Of a stretch of DNA of 64,000 bases, positions 55,301 to 63,521 are shown in pieces (the first letter of the stretch is position 1; every line of letters begins with the position of its first letter). The notes beneath the pieces are model-generated. The model was not told where the DNA came from. It was given only the letters and a program-made list of their open reading frames with translations, and did no database searches. Location of the stretch: contig NZ_QAOJ01000005.1 in assembly GCF_003050835.1 (NCBI RefSeq), positions 62,001 through 126,000 of the forward strand. Reading direction: 5' to 3'. Origin of the DNA: Pseudomonas sp. GV071. Its GTDB lineage: Bacteria; Pseudomonadota; Gammaproteobacteria; Pseudomonadales; Pseudomonadaceae. Both the position numbers and the translations under genes were made by a program.

Positions 55301-55716
55301 CAGCCGAGTTGGCGAGGAATGCGGTAGAGGGCCAGCAAGACGATGCTGGACAGCGCCAGGAGGATCAGCGGAATCGCTTCCAGACCGGCGAACACCGCAA
55401 TCGCAGCGATCCAGGCCGGCAGCCCGGCACCGAGAAAGGCCTGACGCCGGCGGGCGGCAAGGTCCAACCAGGCGGCGGGTTCTTCCGGGGTATCCAGGGC
55501 TTGTTCGGTGGCGATCAGGCCACGTTTGTAGGCGGAAAACAGCGGCAGGCTGATAAACATCGAGGCCAGGCCGCCGACGAACAGCGGCATGGCCAGCACA
55601 GATACGGTCTTGCCGGCGCCGAACAGCAGGTCAACCAGAAACACCGGCGCCAGGGTCAGCGCCAATTGCCGCCACCACAACAAGCCCAGGCGCTTGCGCA
55701 CGTCGGCTCGGGTCAC
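55300..55716 (-). CDS. small membrane protein of unknown function
   Basis: The 138-residue protein has about four hydrophobic segments (two near residues 15–60, two near 95–132) separated by a polar loop ([20 protein letters not shown]). No family is recognised. Overlaps at both ends (four bases with ribA, one base with the BtuF-like gene) show tight coupling. The same three-gene order is known to me from other Pseudomonas, which suggests a link to B12 or riboflavin, but this is not proven. Confidence 0.8.
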   Translation of the reverse strand: MTRADVRKRLGLLWWRQLALTLAPVFLVDLLFGAGKTVSVLAMPLFVGGLASMFISLPLFSAYKRGLIATEQALDTPEEPAAWLDLAARRRQAFLGAGLPAWIAAIAVFAGLEAIPLILLALSSIVLLALYRIPRQLG

Positions 55717-56333
55717 AGGCTTTCCTCGGCCTCACCCTGGTGCTGGTTGCCCAGCAGGTGCCCGAGTTTGCCGGACTTGGTGGCCAGGTAGTACTTGTTG
55801 TGCGGGTTGTGTTCGATCTGCAGCGGCATGCGCTCGGCCACCGGAATGCCCATGTCAGCCAGCGCTTTGAGTTTGCGCGGGTTGTTGGTCATCAGCTTGA
55901 GCGAGGTAATGCCCAGGTGATTGAGCATCGGCAGGCAGATCGAGTAGTCGCGCTGGTCGGCCGCAAAACCCAGGCGCTCGTTGGCCTCTACGGTATCGGC
56001 GCCACCGTCTTGCAGCTCATAAGCGCGGATCTTGTTCATCAAGCCGATGCCACGGCCTTCCTGGCGCAGGTACAGAAGCACGCCACGGCCTTCTTTGGCG
56101 ATGGCGGCGAGCGCTGCTTCCAGTTGGAAACCACAGTCGCAGCGCAGGCTGAACAGGGCATCACCGGTGAGGCATTCGGAATGCAGGCGACCCAGCACCG
56201 GAGCACCATCGGCTACATCACCGAGGGTCAGGGCCACGTGTTCACGGCCGGTGGCTTCTTCGAGAAAGCCATGCATGGTGAAAACGGCAAATGGAGTGGG
56301 CAGTTGGGAGGCGGCGACGAAGACGACAGACAC
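55713..56333 (-). CDS. ribA: GTP cyclohydrolase II RibA
   Basis: RibA converts GTP to the first pyrimidine of riboflavin synthesis. The 206-residue protein has the zinc ligands in [20 protein letters not shown], the catalytic [10 protein letters not shown] and the TNNPRK motif. The start is GTG at 56333, with AGGAG six bases before it. It is the functional enzyme for this step, because the second domain of RibBA in this window lacks these residues. The gap to the beta-lactamase gene is 123 bases. Confidence 0.97.
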   Translation of the reverse strand: MSVVFVAASQLPTPFAVFTMHGFLEEATGREHVALTLGDVADGAPVLGRLHSECLTGDALFSLRCDCGFQLEAALAAIAKEGRGVLLYLRQEGRGIGLMNKIRAYELQDGGADTVEANERLGFAADQRDYSICLPMLNHLGITSLKLMTNNPRKLKALADMGIPVAERMPLQIEHNPHNKYYLATKSGKLGHLLGNQHQGEAEESL

Positions 56334-56456
56334 CGGATGCTCCTAATAAAAAAGGCGGATTATTCGCACGGGGGCGGCATTGTAACAGCAGGCTTTGCGC
56401 GCTGGTCAGCCTGAATTGCTGGCCATAAAGATCAAAGCGGTAGATGGATATAACTG

Positions 56457-57326
56457 TTAACCCAACCAGTCGACGACGATGCGTGTGGCCGCCACCAGGG
56501 TTTCGTTGCGCGGGCTGGCGTCCTTGGCGTCCTGCGTCAGATACAGCGCCAGCACCACCGGGGCTTTGCCCGGCGGCCAGAGCACGGCCACATCATTGCT
56601 GGTGCCGTAGTCGCCAGTACCGGTTTTATCCCCCACCTGCCAGGTAGCGGGAACCCCTGCGCGAATGCGTGTGCCGCCGGTGGTATTGCCACGCAGCCAG
56701 TCCTGCAGCTGTTGGCGTTGTGGCGCCGGCAGCGCCTCGCCGAGCACCAGCTTGTGCAGGCTGTGAACCATGGCCAGGGGCGTGGTGGTGTCACGCAGGT
56801 CGCCGGGGATGGCGGTGTTCAATTCGGTTTCCCAGCGCTCCAGGCGGAAGTGATGGTCGCCGATCGAACGGGCAAAGGTGGTGACGCCCTCTGGGCCGTC
56901 GAGCAATTTCATCAGCAGGTTGGCGGCGCCGTTGTCACTGTATTGCACGGTGGCGGCGCACAGCTCGGCGACGGTCATGCCGTCCTGCAGATGCTGCTCG
57001 CTGATCGGTGAATAACTGACCAGGTCACTTTTCTGGTAGCGGATGCGCTCCTGCAGCAAACCTGGGGTCAGGCTGCTGCGCTGCAAAATGGCAGCAGCAA
57101 GCATCGCCTTGAAGGTGCTGCACAGCGGAAAACGTTCTTCGCCGCGGTAGCTCAGTACCTCACCGTTGCCGGTGTTCAGGGCGACCACACCTAGGCGGCC
57201 GGCAAAGCTGCCTTCGAGTTGTTTCAGGCGCGCCAACGGATCTGCCGCCTGCGCCGCCCAGGCGGGCAACAACGGCAACGCGGCAGCGGCCAGGAGGAAG
57301 GTGCGACGACGTAGGGAAAAATTCAT
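56457..57326 (-). CDS. class A beta-lactamase with probable Tat signal
   Basis: The 289-residue protein has all class A active-site elements: Ser70-xx-Lys73 (CSTFK), SDN 130–132, Glu166 and Asn170 (WETELN), and Lys234-Thr-Gly (DKTGTG). Numbering happens to equal the Ambler scheme. Cys69 and Arg220 occur, as in some carbapenemases, but position 238 is glycine, so the 69–238 disulfide cannot form. The N-terminus has RRRTFLL followed by a hydrophobic core, a twin-arginine signal. It begins four bases after the aspartic protease stop, so it is probably co-transcribed. The spectrum cannot be predicted from this alone. Confidence 0.93.
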   Translation of the reverse strand: MNFSLRRRTFLLAAAALPLLPAWAAQAADPLARLKQLEGSFAGRLGVVALNTGNGEVLSYRGEERFPLCSTFKAMLAAAILQRSSLTPGLLQERIRYQKSDLVSYSPISEQHLQDGMTVAELCAATVQYSDNGAANLLMKLLDGPEGVTTFARSIGDHHFRLERWETELNTAIPGDLRDTTTPLAMVHSLHKLVLGEALPAPQRQQLQDWLRGNTTGGTRIRAGVPATWQVGDKTGTGDYGTSNDVAVLWPPGKAPVVLALYLTQDAKDASPRNETLVAATRIVVDWLG

Positions 57327-57330
57327 AGGC

Positions 57331-57987
57331 CTACAGCTTGGATTCCAGAATCAACATGCCTTGCTCTTCACGCCAGCTGACGCGGCTGAGAAAGCTCATG
57401 CCCAGCAGGGCTTCGGTGGGCGACGGGCCGTCCAGCACCATGGCTTCGACGCCGAGCACCTGGATGCTGCCGACCTTCACTTTATCCAAGGTCACCTTCC
57501 AGGCCGTCACCGTGCCGCTGGCGGTGCTGACCACGGTGGGCTTGCCAACCACGCGGTAATCGATGCCCAACTGGCGCGCCTGGGAGTCGTTCATGGCGAT
57601 GGTAGTGGCGCCGGTGTCGACCAGGAACTGGATCGGCTGGCCGTTGGCCGAACCGGCGATCCAGTAATGACCACCAATGCCCTTGGCGATGCTCACTTGG
57701 GTTTTGGTCGGCACGGCAAAACCGTGGCTGTACTCGCGCTCCAGCGCGTAGGTGCGCTCCACGCCATCTACCCGTAGCACCGCGCCATGGCTGTCGGCGC
57801 TGACCACCACCACACCGCCGGGGCCGGTCTTGCCCACTTTCACCAGCTTGCGGTCACCGTCGACGTTGATCACCGCCGCACCGGGAAACAGCCCGACCAC
57901 CATCACCTGCTCGGCGGCGTTGGCCAGGCCTAGCGACAGCAGGCTTACCAAGCCGGCTGCCAGCGCGTACATCCTGTTGTTCGTCAT
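57331..57987 (-). CDS. retropepsin-like aspartic protease (TIGR02281-type)
   Basis: The 218-residue protein has a signal peptide (MTNNRMYALAAGLVSLLSLGLANA) and a C-terminal retropepsin-like domain with the catalytic FLVDTGATTIAMN and the second-half LLGMSFLSRV. It is a periplasmic, probably dimeric aspartyl protease of a family common in proteobacteria. The ATG at 57987 lies 25 bases after the preceding gene. Its stop is four bases from the beta-lactamase ATG. Confidence 0.88.
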   Translation of the reverse strand: MTNNRMYALAAGLVSLLSLGLANAAEQVMVVGLFPGAAVINVDGDRKLVKVGKTGPGGVVVVSADSHGAVLRVDGVERTYALEREYSHGFAVPTKTQVSIAKGIGGHYWIAGSANGQPIQFLVDTGATTIAMNDSQARQLGIDYRVVGKPTVVSTASGTVTAWKVTLDKVKVGSIQVLGVEAMVLDGPSPTEALLGMSFLSRVSWREEQGMLILESKL

Positions 57988-58012
57988 CGCATCATGCTCG
58001 TTGCGTGGGGGT

Positions 58013-58741
58013 TCAATCGAAAGGATAGGGTTGCTGCCAGCGCTCAAACAATGGGCGCAGGCTGCCGTCTTTCACCAACAGCTCCATGCGCGCATCAAAC
58101 AGCGTCGCCAGCGCATGGCCATCTGGGGTATCGGCAAAGCCCAGGAACAGCGGCAGCTTGGTCAACTCGATGACCCGATAACGGGCCTTGTCCTCGGCTT
58201 CATTGAGCACGTCCTGCACTTCGGTGCGGGCGTCCAGGTAGAAGTCGATGTGTTTCATGTCCAGCATCGAGAGGATACCGTCACGCCGATAGACTTCCTG
58301 GTAGTGGGTCAAATTCGGCAGATATTTGTCGTAAGCGTAACCACGCACCCAGGCCAGGCGATAGCGCCCGATAGTCTGCAGCGTGGCTTCAGGGGCGTCA
58401 CGCAGGCCCAGGGCGCTGATGTGATCGGCGTCGTAATTCCAGTGCGGATAGAACACGCCGTCCTGGATCTCGTTGAGGTAGGAACCCACCCAGGCATCCG
58501 CGCCGCCGCGCTGCACCAAGCCTACGGAGCGGGTGTAGGGCACGCTGTGAATCTTCAGGCTGACACCGACCGGCTCGAATACGGCGCGCAGGATGTCCCA
58601 GGCCAGGCCACTGCCATCGGCATTGGTGTGCCCGGCCCAGACTTCACTGGCCAGGCGTATTTGTGTCGGCTGGGCGGCTTGCGCCAGTTGCGCGCAAACC
58701 ACCTGCATGCCGATAAGCACCGCTAACCACACGCCACGCAT
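58013..58741 (-). CDS. periplasmic solute-binding protein family 3-like
   Basis: The 242-residue protein has a signal peptide (MRGVWLAVLIGMQVVCAQLAQAA) and an SBP_bac_3-type fold (IRLASEVWAGHTNADGSGLAWD; ERWQQPYPF at the end). No ABC permease or ATPase gene is nearby, so it may be an orphan ligand sensor instead of a transporter part. It is 46 bases downstream of pgpA and 25 bases upstream of the protease gene, on the same strand. Confidence 0.85.
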   Translation of the reverse strand: MRGVWLAVLIGMQVVCAQLAQAAQPTQIRLASEVWAGHTNADGSGLAWDILRAVFEPVGVSLKIHSVPYTRSVGLVQRGGADAWVGSYLNEIQDGVFYPHWNYDADHISALGLRDAPEATLQTIGRYRLAWVRGYAYDKYLPNLTHYQEVYRRDGILSMLDMKHIDFYLDARTEVQDVLNEAEDKARYRVIELTKLPLFLGFADTPDGHALATLFDARMELLVKDGSLRPLFERWQQPYPFD

Positions 58742-58787
58742 AGGCCATTCCCTCAGGCGCCGCTGTGCACTCCAATGCCACCCACCA

Positions 58788-59303
58788 TCAACTCAACCCG
58801 TAGTGCGCCCAACCCCAGACCAGCAACTGCATGGTCAGCCAGGCAAACACCCCGGCCAGCAGGTCGTCGAGCATGATGCCGACGCCGCCGTGCACGTGCC
58901 GGTCGATCCAGCGGATCGGCCAGGGCTTGAGAATGTCGAAAATCCGAAACACCACAAAGCCTAGCAGCAACCATTGCCAGCCTTCGGGCACCAGCCACAG
59001 GGTGATCCACATGCCGACCATTTCGTCCCAGACGATGCCTTCGTGGTCATGCACTCGCAAATCGTCTGCCACCTTGCCGCACAGCCAGAAGCCGAACAGC
59101 ATGGTGATCCCCAGCATCAGCCAGTAGCCCCAGTCGGGCAGCATCTGCCACAGCGGAATAAACGGCAGGGCCACCAGCGAACCCCAGGTGCCCGGTGCCT
59201 TGGGCAGGGTGCCGGAACCGAAACCGAAGGCGAGAAAATGCCAGGGATTGCGCCAGACAGAGGGCGGAGCGTCAGGTACCGTTTTCTTGCTTGGTGATGT
59301 CAC
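58788..59303 (-). CDS. pgpA: phosphatidylglycerophosphatase A PgpA
   Basis: PgpA removes phosphate from phosphatidylglycerol phosphate at the inner membrane. The 171-residue protein has FGFGSGTLPKAPGTWGSL and the metal-binding DDLRVHDHEGIVWDEMVGMW, with about three membrane segments. I place the start at GTG 59303 (MTSPSKKTVPDAPP), with GGGGG six bases before it, overlapping thiL by 32 bases. A more distant in-frame start at 59345 is less likely. Confidence 0.93.
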   Translation of the reverse strand: MTSPSKKTVPDAPPSVWRNPWHFLAFGFGSGTLPKAPGTWGSLVALPFIPLWQMLPDWGYWLMLGITMLFGFWLCGKVADDLRVHDHEGIVWDEMVGMWITLWLVPEGWQWLLLGFVVFRIFDILKPWPIRWIDRHVHGGVGIMLDDLLAGVFAWLTMQLLVWGWAHYGLS

Positions 59304-60264
59304 CCGTGCCCCCAAAGTGTTGATAGCCGCGCGCAGAAGGCGCAAGGCTATGACCGGCAGAATCGAATAAGTGCACCCCTTTTCCAGCGCTCACTCGACC
59401 GATGACCGTCACCGGCCAGCCGTCTTGTTGCAACTGCGCCAGGTGCTGCTGCGGCAGGGTAAAGGCCAACACGTAATCGTCGCCACCGCTTAATGCACAG
59501 TCCCAGGCTTTTTCCTGATCCAGCCAACTACTCACGGCTGCCGACAACGGCAACCGCTCGCGCTCGATGTGCAAGGCCACGTTTGAAGCCAGGGCAATAT
59601 GCGCGCAGTCAGCCAGCAGGCCATCGGAGATATCCAGCGCCGCCGTTGCCTTGCCGCGCAGTGCCTGACCGAAGGCCAGTTGCGGCTGCGGCGACCAGTA
59701 GCGCGCCAGCAGCGGCTCGGCGATGGCGGGCTCGGCCGTGCGCTGTTCCAGCACTAGCGGCAAGGCCGCCGCCGCATCGCCCAGCGCGCCGCCAACACAC
59801 AGCAAGTCGCCAACCTGAGCACCGGCGCGGGTCAACGCCTGGCCGGCCGGTACCCGGCCAAACACAGTGAGGGTCAGGCTCAGCGGGCCGCGGGTGGTGT
59901 CGCCGCCGATAAGGCGCATAGCGCAGGCCTGGGCCATCTGGTTAAGGCCAGCGGCAAACGCTTGCAGCCAATCGGCATCGGCTTGCGGCAAGGTCAGCGC
60001 CAAGGTGAAACCGATAGGGCTCGCGCCCATGGCCGCCAGGTCACTGGTGGACACTGCCAAGGCACGCTGGCCGAGCAGAAAGGCATCACAGGTATGGGGA
60101 AAGTGCACACCGATCACGAGCGTGTCGGTGGAAACCGCCAGCTGTTCGCCAGCGGCCAATGCCAGCAGGGCACAATCGTCGCCGATGCCCTGCACCACGC
60201 CTTCGCCAGGCTGCGCACAGGGCGCAGCGGCGAAGTAGCGGCGGATCAGTTCGAACTCACCCAC
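59272..60264 (-). CDS. thiL: thiamine-monophosphate kinase ThiL
   Basis: ThiL phosphorylates thiamine monophosphate to thiamine diphosphate. The 330-residue PurM-fold protein shows the glycine-rich VVQGIGDDCALL, STDTLVIGVHF, LIGGDTTRGPLS and LDISDGLLADCAH. The start is taken as GTG at 60264 (MGEFELIRRYFA), which matches relatives. A TTG at 60276 that overlaps the nusB TGA is also open. It is co-transcribed with nusB and pgpA, the usual Pseudomonas order. Confidence 0.95.
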   Translation of the reverse strand: MGEFELIRRYFAAAPCAQPGEGVVQGIGDDCALLALAAGEQLAVSTDTLVIGVHFPHTCDAFLLGQRALAVSTSDLAAMGASPIGFTLALTLPQADADWLQAFAAGLNQMAQACAMRLIGGDTTRGPLSLTLTVFGRVPAGQALTRAGAQVGDLLCVGGALGDAAAALPLVLEQRTAEPAIAEPLLARYWSPQPQLAFGQALRGKATAALDISDGLLADCAHIALASNVALHIERERLPLSAAVSSWLDQEKAWDCALSGGDDYVLAFTLPQQHLAQLQQDGWPVTVIGRVSAGKGVHLFDSAGHSLAPSARGYQHFGGTGDITKQENGT

Positions 60265-60272
60265 GGCTCCGG

Positions 60273-60770
60273 TCAACGCTTATTGGCGTTGACTTCGGCA
60301 GCGCGCAGGCGCGGCGCCAACTTGTCCAACACACCGTTGACGAACTTGTGCCCGTCGGTAGCGCCGAACACTTTGGCCAGCTCGATACCTTCGTTGATCA
60401 CCACGCGGTACGGCACATCGACGCGCTTGAGCATTTCGAAGGTGGACAGGCGCAGGATCGCCAGTTCAACCGGGTCGAGCTCTTCCTGAGCACGGTCCAG
60501 GCACGGCGCGAACGCCGCGTCGATCTCAGTCTTGTTGGCAGGTACGCCGTGCAGAATCTCACGGAAGTAAGCGCCATCAACGCTGCTGAAATCGTTGTCG
60601 ACGCGAAACTGCGCTTCGATTTCATTCACCGACTGACCGGCCAGGTGCCATTGATACAGCGCCTGCATGGCCAGGCTACGGGCCTGGCGACGGGCCGCGA
60701 TCTTGCCGGTGGGCGCGTTCGGGCCTTTCTCTGCCGGGGGGTTGAAGGTGTCGTCTTCGTCGTTAATCAC
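60273..60770 (-). CDS. nusB: transcription antitermination factor NusB
   Basis: NusB with NusE binds boxA RNA in rRNA antitermination. The 165-residue protein has a 25-residue acidic N-terminal extension, then the family helices ([31 protein letters not shown]). It starts at GTG 60770, which overlaps the ribH stop as GTGA, a sign of translational coupling. Confidence 0.96.
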   Translation of the reverse strand: MINDEDDTFNPPAEKGPNAPTGKIAARRQARSLAMQALYQWHLAGQSVNEIEAQFRVDNDFSSVDGAYFREILHGVPANKTEIDAAFAPCLDRAQEELDPVELAILRLSTFEMLKRVDVPYRVVINEGIELAKVFGATDGHKFVNGVLDKLAPRLRAAEVNANKR

Positions 60771-61243
60771 TTGGCCTCCAACTGCGCCAGCAGGCTGACC
60801 ATTTCCAGGGCGGAAAGGGCCGCTTCGGCACCTTTGTTACCGGCTTTGGTGCCGGAACGTTCGATGGCTTGTTCGATGGAATCAACGGTCAGCACGCCGA
60901 AGGAAACCGGTACGCCGAATTCCATGGACACCTGGGCCAGGCCCTTGGTGCATTCGCCAGCGACGTATTCGAAGTGCGGGGTGCCGCCACGAATCACTGC
61001 GCCGAGGGCGATGATGGCGGCGTACTCGCTGCGCTGGGCAACTTTCTGGGCAACCAATGGAATTTCGAAAGCGCCTGGGGCACGGATGATGGTGATGTCG
61101 CTTTCGCTAACGCCGTGACGCACCAGGGCGTCTACAGCACCGCTCACCAGGCTTTCGACCACGAAGCTGTTGAAGCGGCCAACCACCAGGGCGTAGCGGC
61201 CTTTGGGGGCAATGAAAGTACCTTCGATGGTCTTCAGGGTCAT
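60767..61243 (-). CDS. ribH: 6,7-dimethyl-8-ribityllumazine synthase RibH
   Basis: RibH condenses the pyrimidine with the four-carbon unit in riboflavin synthesis. The 158-residue protein shows [20 protein letters not shown], the substrate site [13 protein letters not shown] and [17 protein letters not shown]. The start [10 protein letters not shown] at 61243 is preferred to one 24 bases upstream. It lies 117 bases after ribBA, and its stop overlaps the nusB start. Confidence 0.97.
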   Translation of the reverse strand: MTLKTIEGTFIAPKGRYALVVGRFNSFVVESLVSGAVDALVRHGVSESDITIIRAPGAFEIPLVAQKVAQRSEYAAIIALGAVIRGGTPHFEYVAGECTKGLAQVSMEFGVPVSFGVLTVDSIEQAIERSGTKAGNKGAEAALSALEMVSLLAQLEAK

Positions 61244-61360
61244 GGCGTTCTCGTCTTGAAAGAGCAAATTAGAGTAAAGACCGCGCTGCGACTTCTGCGC
61301 GCAACGCGGCGTAAAACGTTCGAATTCAGCCCGCCGCCACTAACACGGCAGACCTGGGGA

Positions 61361-62455
61361 TCATTCGGAGGGCAAGTATTCTACAACCTCTAGATCAAAC
61401 CCGGATATCGCGTTGAACTTCATCGGCGCACTCAGCAGGCGCATTTTGCGCACGCCCAGGTCGCGAAGAATCTGCGAACCGGCACCGACGGTGCTGTAAG
61501 TGTTGGTGGCAGCCGCTTTTGGATCACCGCTCGGCTTCTGCTGCAGGTGCGCGAGCAAGTCCTGGCCGGAGAGCTGATGGCCCAGGAGCAACACCACACC
61601 ACTGCCCGCCTCGGCCACCTTGGTCATCGCTGCACGCAGGCTCCAACGCCCGGCTTGCTTGACCATCAACAGGTCGCGCAATGGCTCCATGTTGTGCACG
61701 CGCACCAGCGTGGGTTCTTCGGCGCAAATAGTGCCCAGGGTCAGCGCCATGTGCACGTCGCCTTCCACCGAATCACGGTAGGTCACCAGGTTGAAATGCC
61801 CCACCTCGGTGTCCAGCGGCTGCTCGGCAATGCGCTCGACCGTGTGCTCGTGCATCAGGCGGTAGTGGATCAGGTCGGCAATGGTGCCGATCTTGATGCC
61901 GTGGGTTTCGGCAAACACTTCCAGCTCGGCGCGACGCGACATGGTGCCGTCGTCGTTCATGATTTCGCAGATCACCCCACTCGGCTCGAAACCGCCCAGG
62001 CGCGCCAGGTCGCAGGCGGCTTCGGTGTGGCCGGCACGGGCCAGCACGCCACCCGGTTGAGCCATCAGCGGGAAGATGTGGCCGGGGCTGACGATGTCGT
62101 CGGCCACCGCATCTTTAGCGGCTGCGGCTTGCACCGTGCGGGCGCGGTCAGCGGCGGAAATACCGGTGGTCACACCGGTAGCGGCTTCGATGGACACGGT
62201 GAACTTGGTGCCAAAGCCGGAGCCGTTACGCGGCGCCATCAGGGGCAGCTTGAGGGTTTCGCAGCGCTCGCGGCTCATGGGCATGCAGATCAGCCCGCGG
62301 GCGTGCTTGGCCATGAAGTTGATGTGTTCAGCGGTGATGCACTCGGAGGCGATGATCAGGTCGCCTTCGTTCTCGCGGTCTTCGTCATCCATGAGGATGA
62401 CCATTTTGCCGGCGCGGATATCGGCAACCAATTCTTCGATGCTGTTAAGAGCCAT
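61361..62455 (-). CDS. ribBA: 3,4-dihydroxy-2-butanone-4-phosphate synthase with degenerate GTP cyclohydrolase II domain (RibBA)
   Basis: The 364-residue protein has an N-terminal RibB domain (about 1–200) with LMDDEDRENEGDLIIASE and the later RAGHTEAACDLARLGG, which makes the four-carbon precursor of riboflavin. The C-terminal half resembles GTP cyclohydrolase II but lacks the three zinc cysteines and the GRGIG loop, so it should be inactive for GTP. The separate ribA gene at 55713 covers that step. It lies 18 bases downstream of ribC. Confidence 0.95.
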   Translation of the reverse strand: MALNSIEELVADIRAGKMVILMDDEDRENEGDLIIASECITAEHINFMAKHARGLICMPMSRERCETLKLPLMAPRNGSGFGTKFTVSIEAATGVTTGISAADRARTVQAAAAKDAVADDIVSPGHIFPLMAQPGGVLARAGHTEAACDLARLGGFEPSGVICEIMNDDGTMSRRAELEVFAETHGIKIGTIADLIHYRLMHEHTVERIAEQPLDTEVGHFNLVTYRDSVEGDVHMALTLGTICAEEPTLVRVHNMEPLRDLLMVKQAGRWSLRAAMTKVAEAGSGVVLLLGHQLSGQDLLAHLQQKPSGDPKAAATNTYSTVGAGSQILRDLGVRKMRLLSAPMKFNAISGFDLEVVEYLPSE

Positions 62456-62473
62456 GGGTCATGCCTTACGTAA

Positions 62474-63130
62474 TTAGCGGTAGCCGTGTTCGGCGAGGAA
62501 ACTTTCAGTGATACCCGACGCGTTCGGCTCGGCGGCTTTGTCGCCGAGCAGCAGACGCTCGAGGTAACGCGCCAGCAGATCGACTTCAAGGTTGACCTGC
62601 CGGCCCGGCCGGTAGTCGGCCATGATGGTTTCACCCAGGGTGTGCGGCACGATGGTCAGCTCGAACTCGGCGCCGTTGACGCCGTTGACCGTCAGGCTGG
62701 TGCCGTCGACGGTGATCGAGCCCTTGAGCGCGATGTACTTGGCCAGTTCGCGCGGGGCGCGGATGCGAAATTGCACGGCGCGGGCGTTGTCCTCGCGGGC
62801 AACCACTTCACCAACGCCATCGACATGGCCGCTGACCAGGTGGCCACCGAGGCGGCTGCTAGGCGTCAGGGCTTTTTCGAGGTTGACCTTGCTACCGGCT
62901 TTCAGGTCGATGAAGGCGCTGCAGGCCAGGGTTTCGCGGCTGACGTCAGCCCAGAAACCATCGCCGGGCAACTCCACTGCGGTCAGGCACACGCCGTTAA
63001 CCGCGATGCTGTCGCCGAGCTTTACATCGCCGAGGTCGAGCTTGCCGGTTTCCACGTACACACGTACGTCGCCACCCTTGGGGCTTAAGGCGCGAATGGT
63101 GCCGAGGGCTTCAATTATTCCGGTGAACAT
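62474..63130 (-). CDS. ribC: riboflavin synthase alpha subunit RibC (RibE)
   Basis: This enzyme dismutates two lumazine molecules to riboflavin. The 218-residue protein has the two-fold repeated barrel: MFTGIIEALGTIRAL with SIAVNGVCLTA in the first half, and SGHVDGVGEV with SITVDGTSLTVNGV in the second. The ATG at 63130 has a strong AGGAGG just before it. An FMN riboswitch lies directly upstream. Confidence 0.97.
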   Translation of the reverse strand: MFTGIIEALGTIRALSPKGGDVRVYVETGKLDLGDVKLGDSIAVNGVCLTAVELPGDGFWADVSRETLACSAFIDLKAGSKVNLEKALTPSSRLGGHLVSGHVDGVGEVVAREDNARAVQFRIRAPRELAKYIALKGSITVDGTSLTVNGVNGAEFELTIVPHTLGETIMADYRPGRQVNLEVDLLARYLERLLLGDKAAEPNASGITESFLAEHGYR

Positions 63131-63195
63131 GCGGCCTCCTGAACGGAAGGTGCCGCGTAATTGATGCGGTAGAACATGGATCGAACTCCTGTTTA

Positions 63196-63261
63196 ATAAA
63201 AAACAGGGCGTGTTGGATCGAAGGGGATGTGTCGAGCGAGCGCACGCAAGCGTGGGCCCTG
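63196..63261 (-). terminator. probable terminator of the FMN riboswitch
   Basis: On the − strand, CAGGGC (from 63261) pairs with GCCCTG (63209–63204), followed by a run of six T. The loop is long and contains a small inner CACGC/GCGTG stem. It fits the OFF state of the riboswitch just upstream, though a long loop makes it less certain. Confidence 0.5.
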
Positions 63262-63274
63262 GCAGGCAATCCCG

Positions 63275-63428
63275 TTCTCTCTTTATCCGGACTATGACCG
63301 TCGGCCTCGGAATCACACCGAGTCTGCTGACCTTGCCGCCGCCGTTTCCGGCTACAACAAGCGCTCGCGGGCTAAGCGCATTGCGCGCCATTACCGCCGG
63401 TGGGGAATCGCACCCCGCCCTGAGAACG
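63275..63428 (-). ncRNA. FMN riboswitch (RFN element) upstream of ribC
   Basis: Reading the − strand, the conserved pieces appear in order: CGTTCTCAGGGCGGGGTG, then CCCCACCGGCGGTAAT, AGCCCGCGAGCG, GGTCAGCAGACTCGGTG, AGGCCGACGGTCATAGT and CCGGATAAAGAGAGA. This is a complete RFN aptamer. It controls ribC and the genes downstream in response to FMN. Between it and ribC lie a terminator-like stem and 65 bases of leader. It occupies most of the 391-base gap between ribD and ribC. Confidence 0.97.
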
Positions 63429-63521
63429 TTCAGCCATCTGCATGGCTGGGCTGCGTTTTTACCACAACTACAACTTCAAATGCATCTATGTAGGCGTATT
63501 CAGCGGGCTGTATGGCCGATT

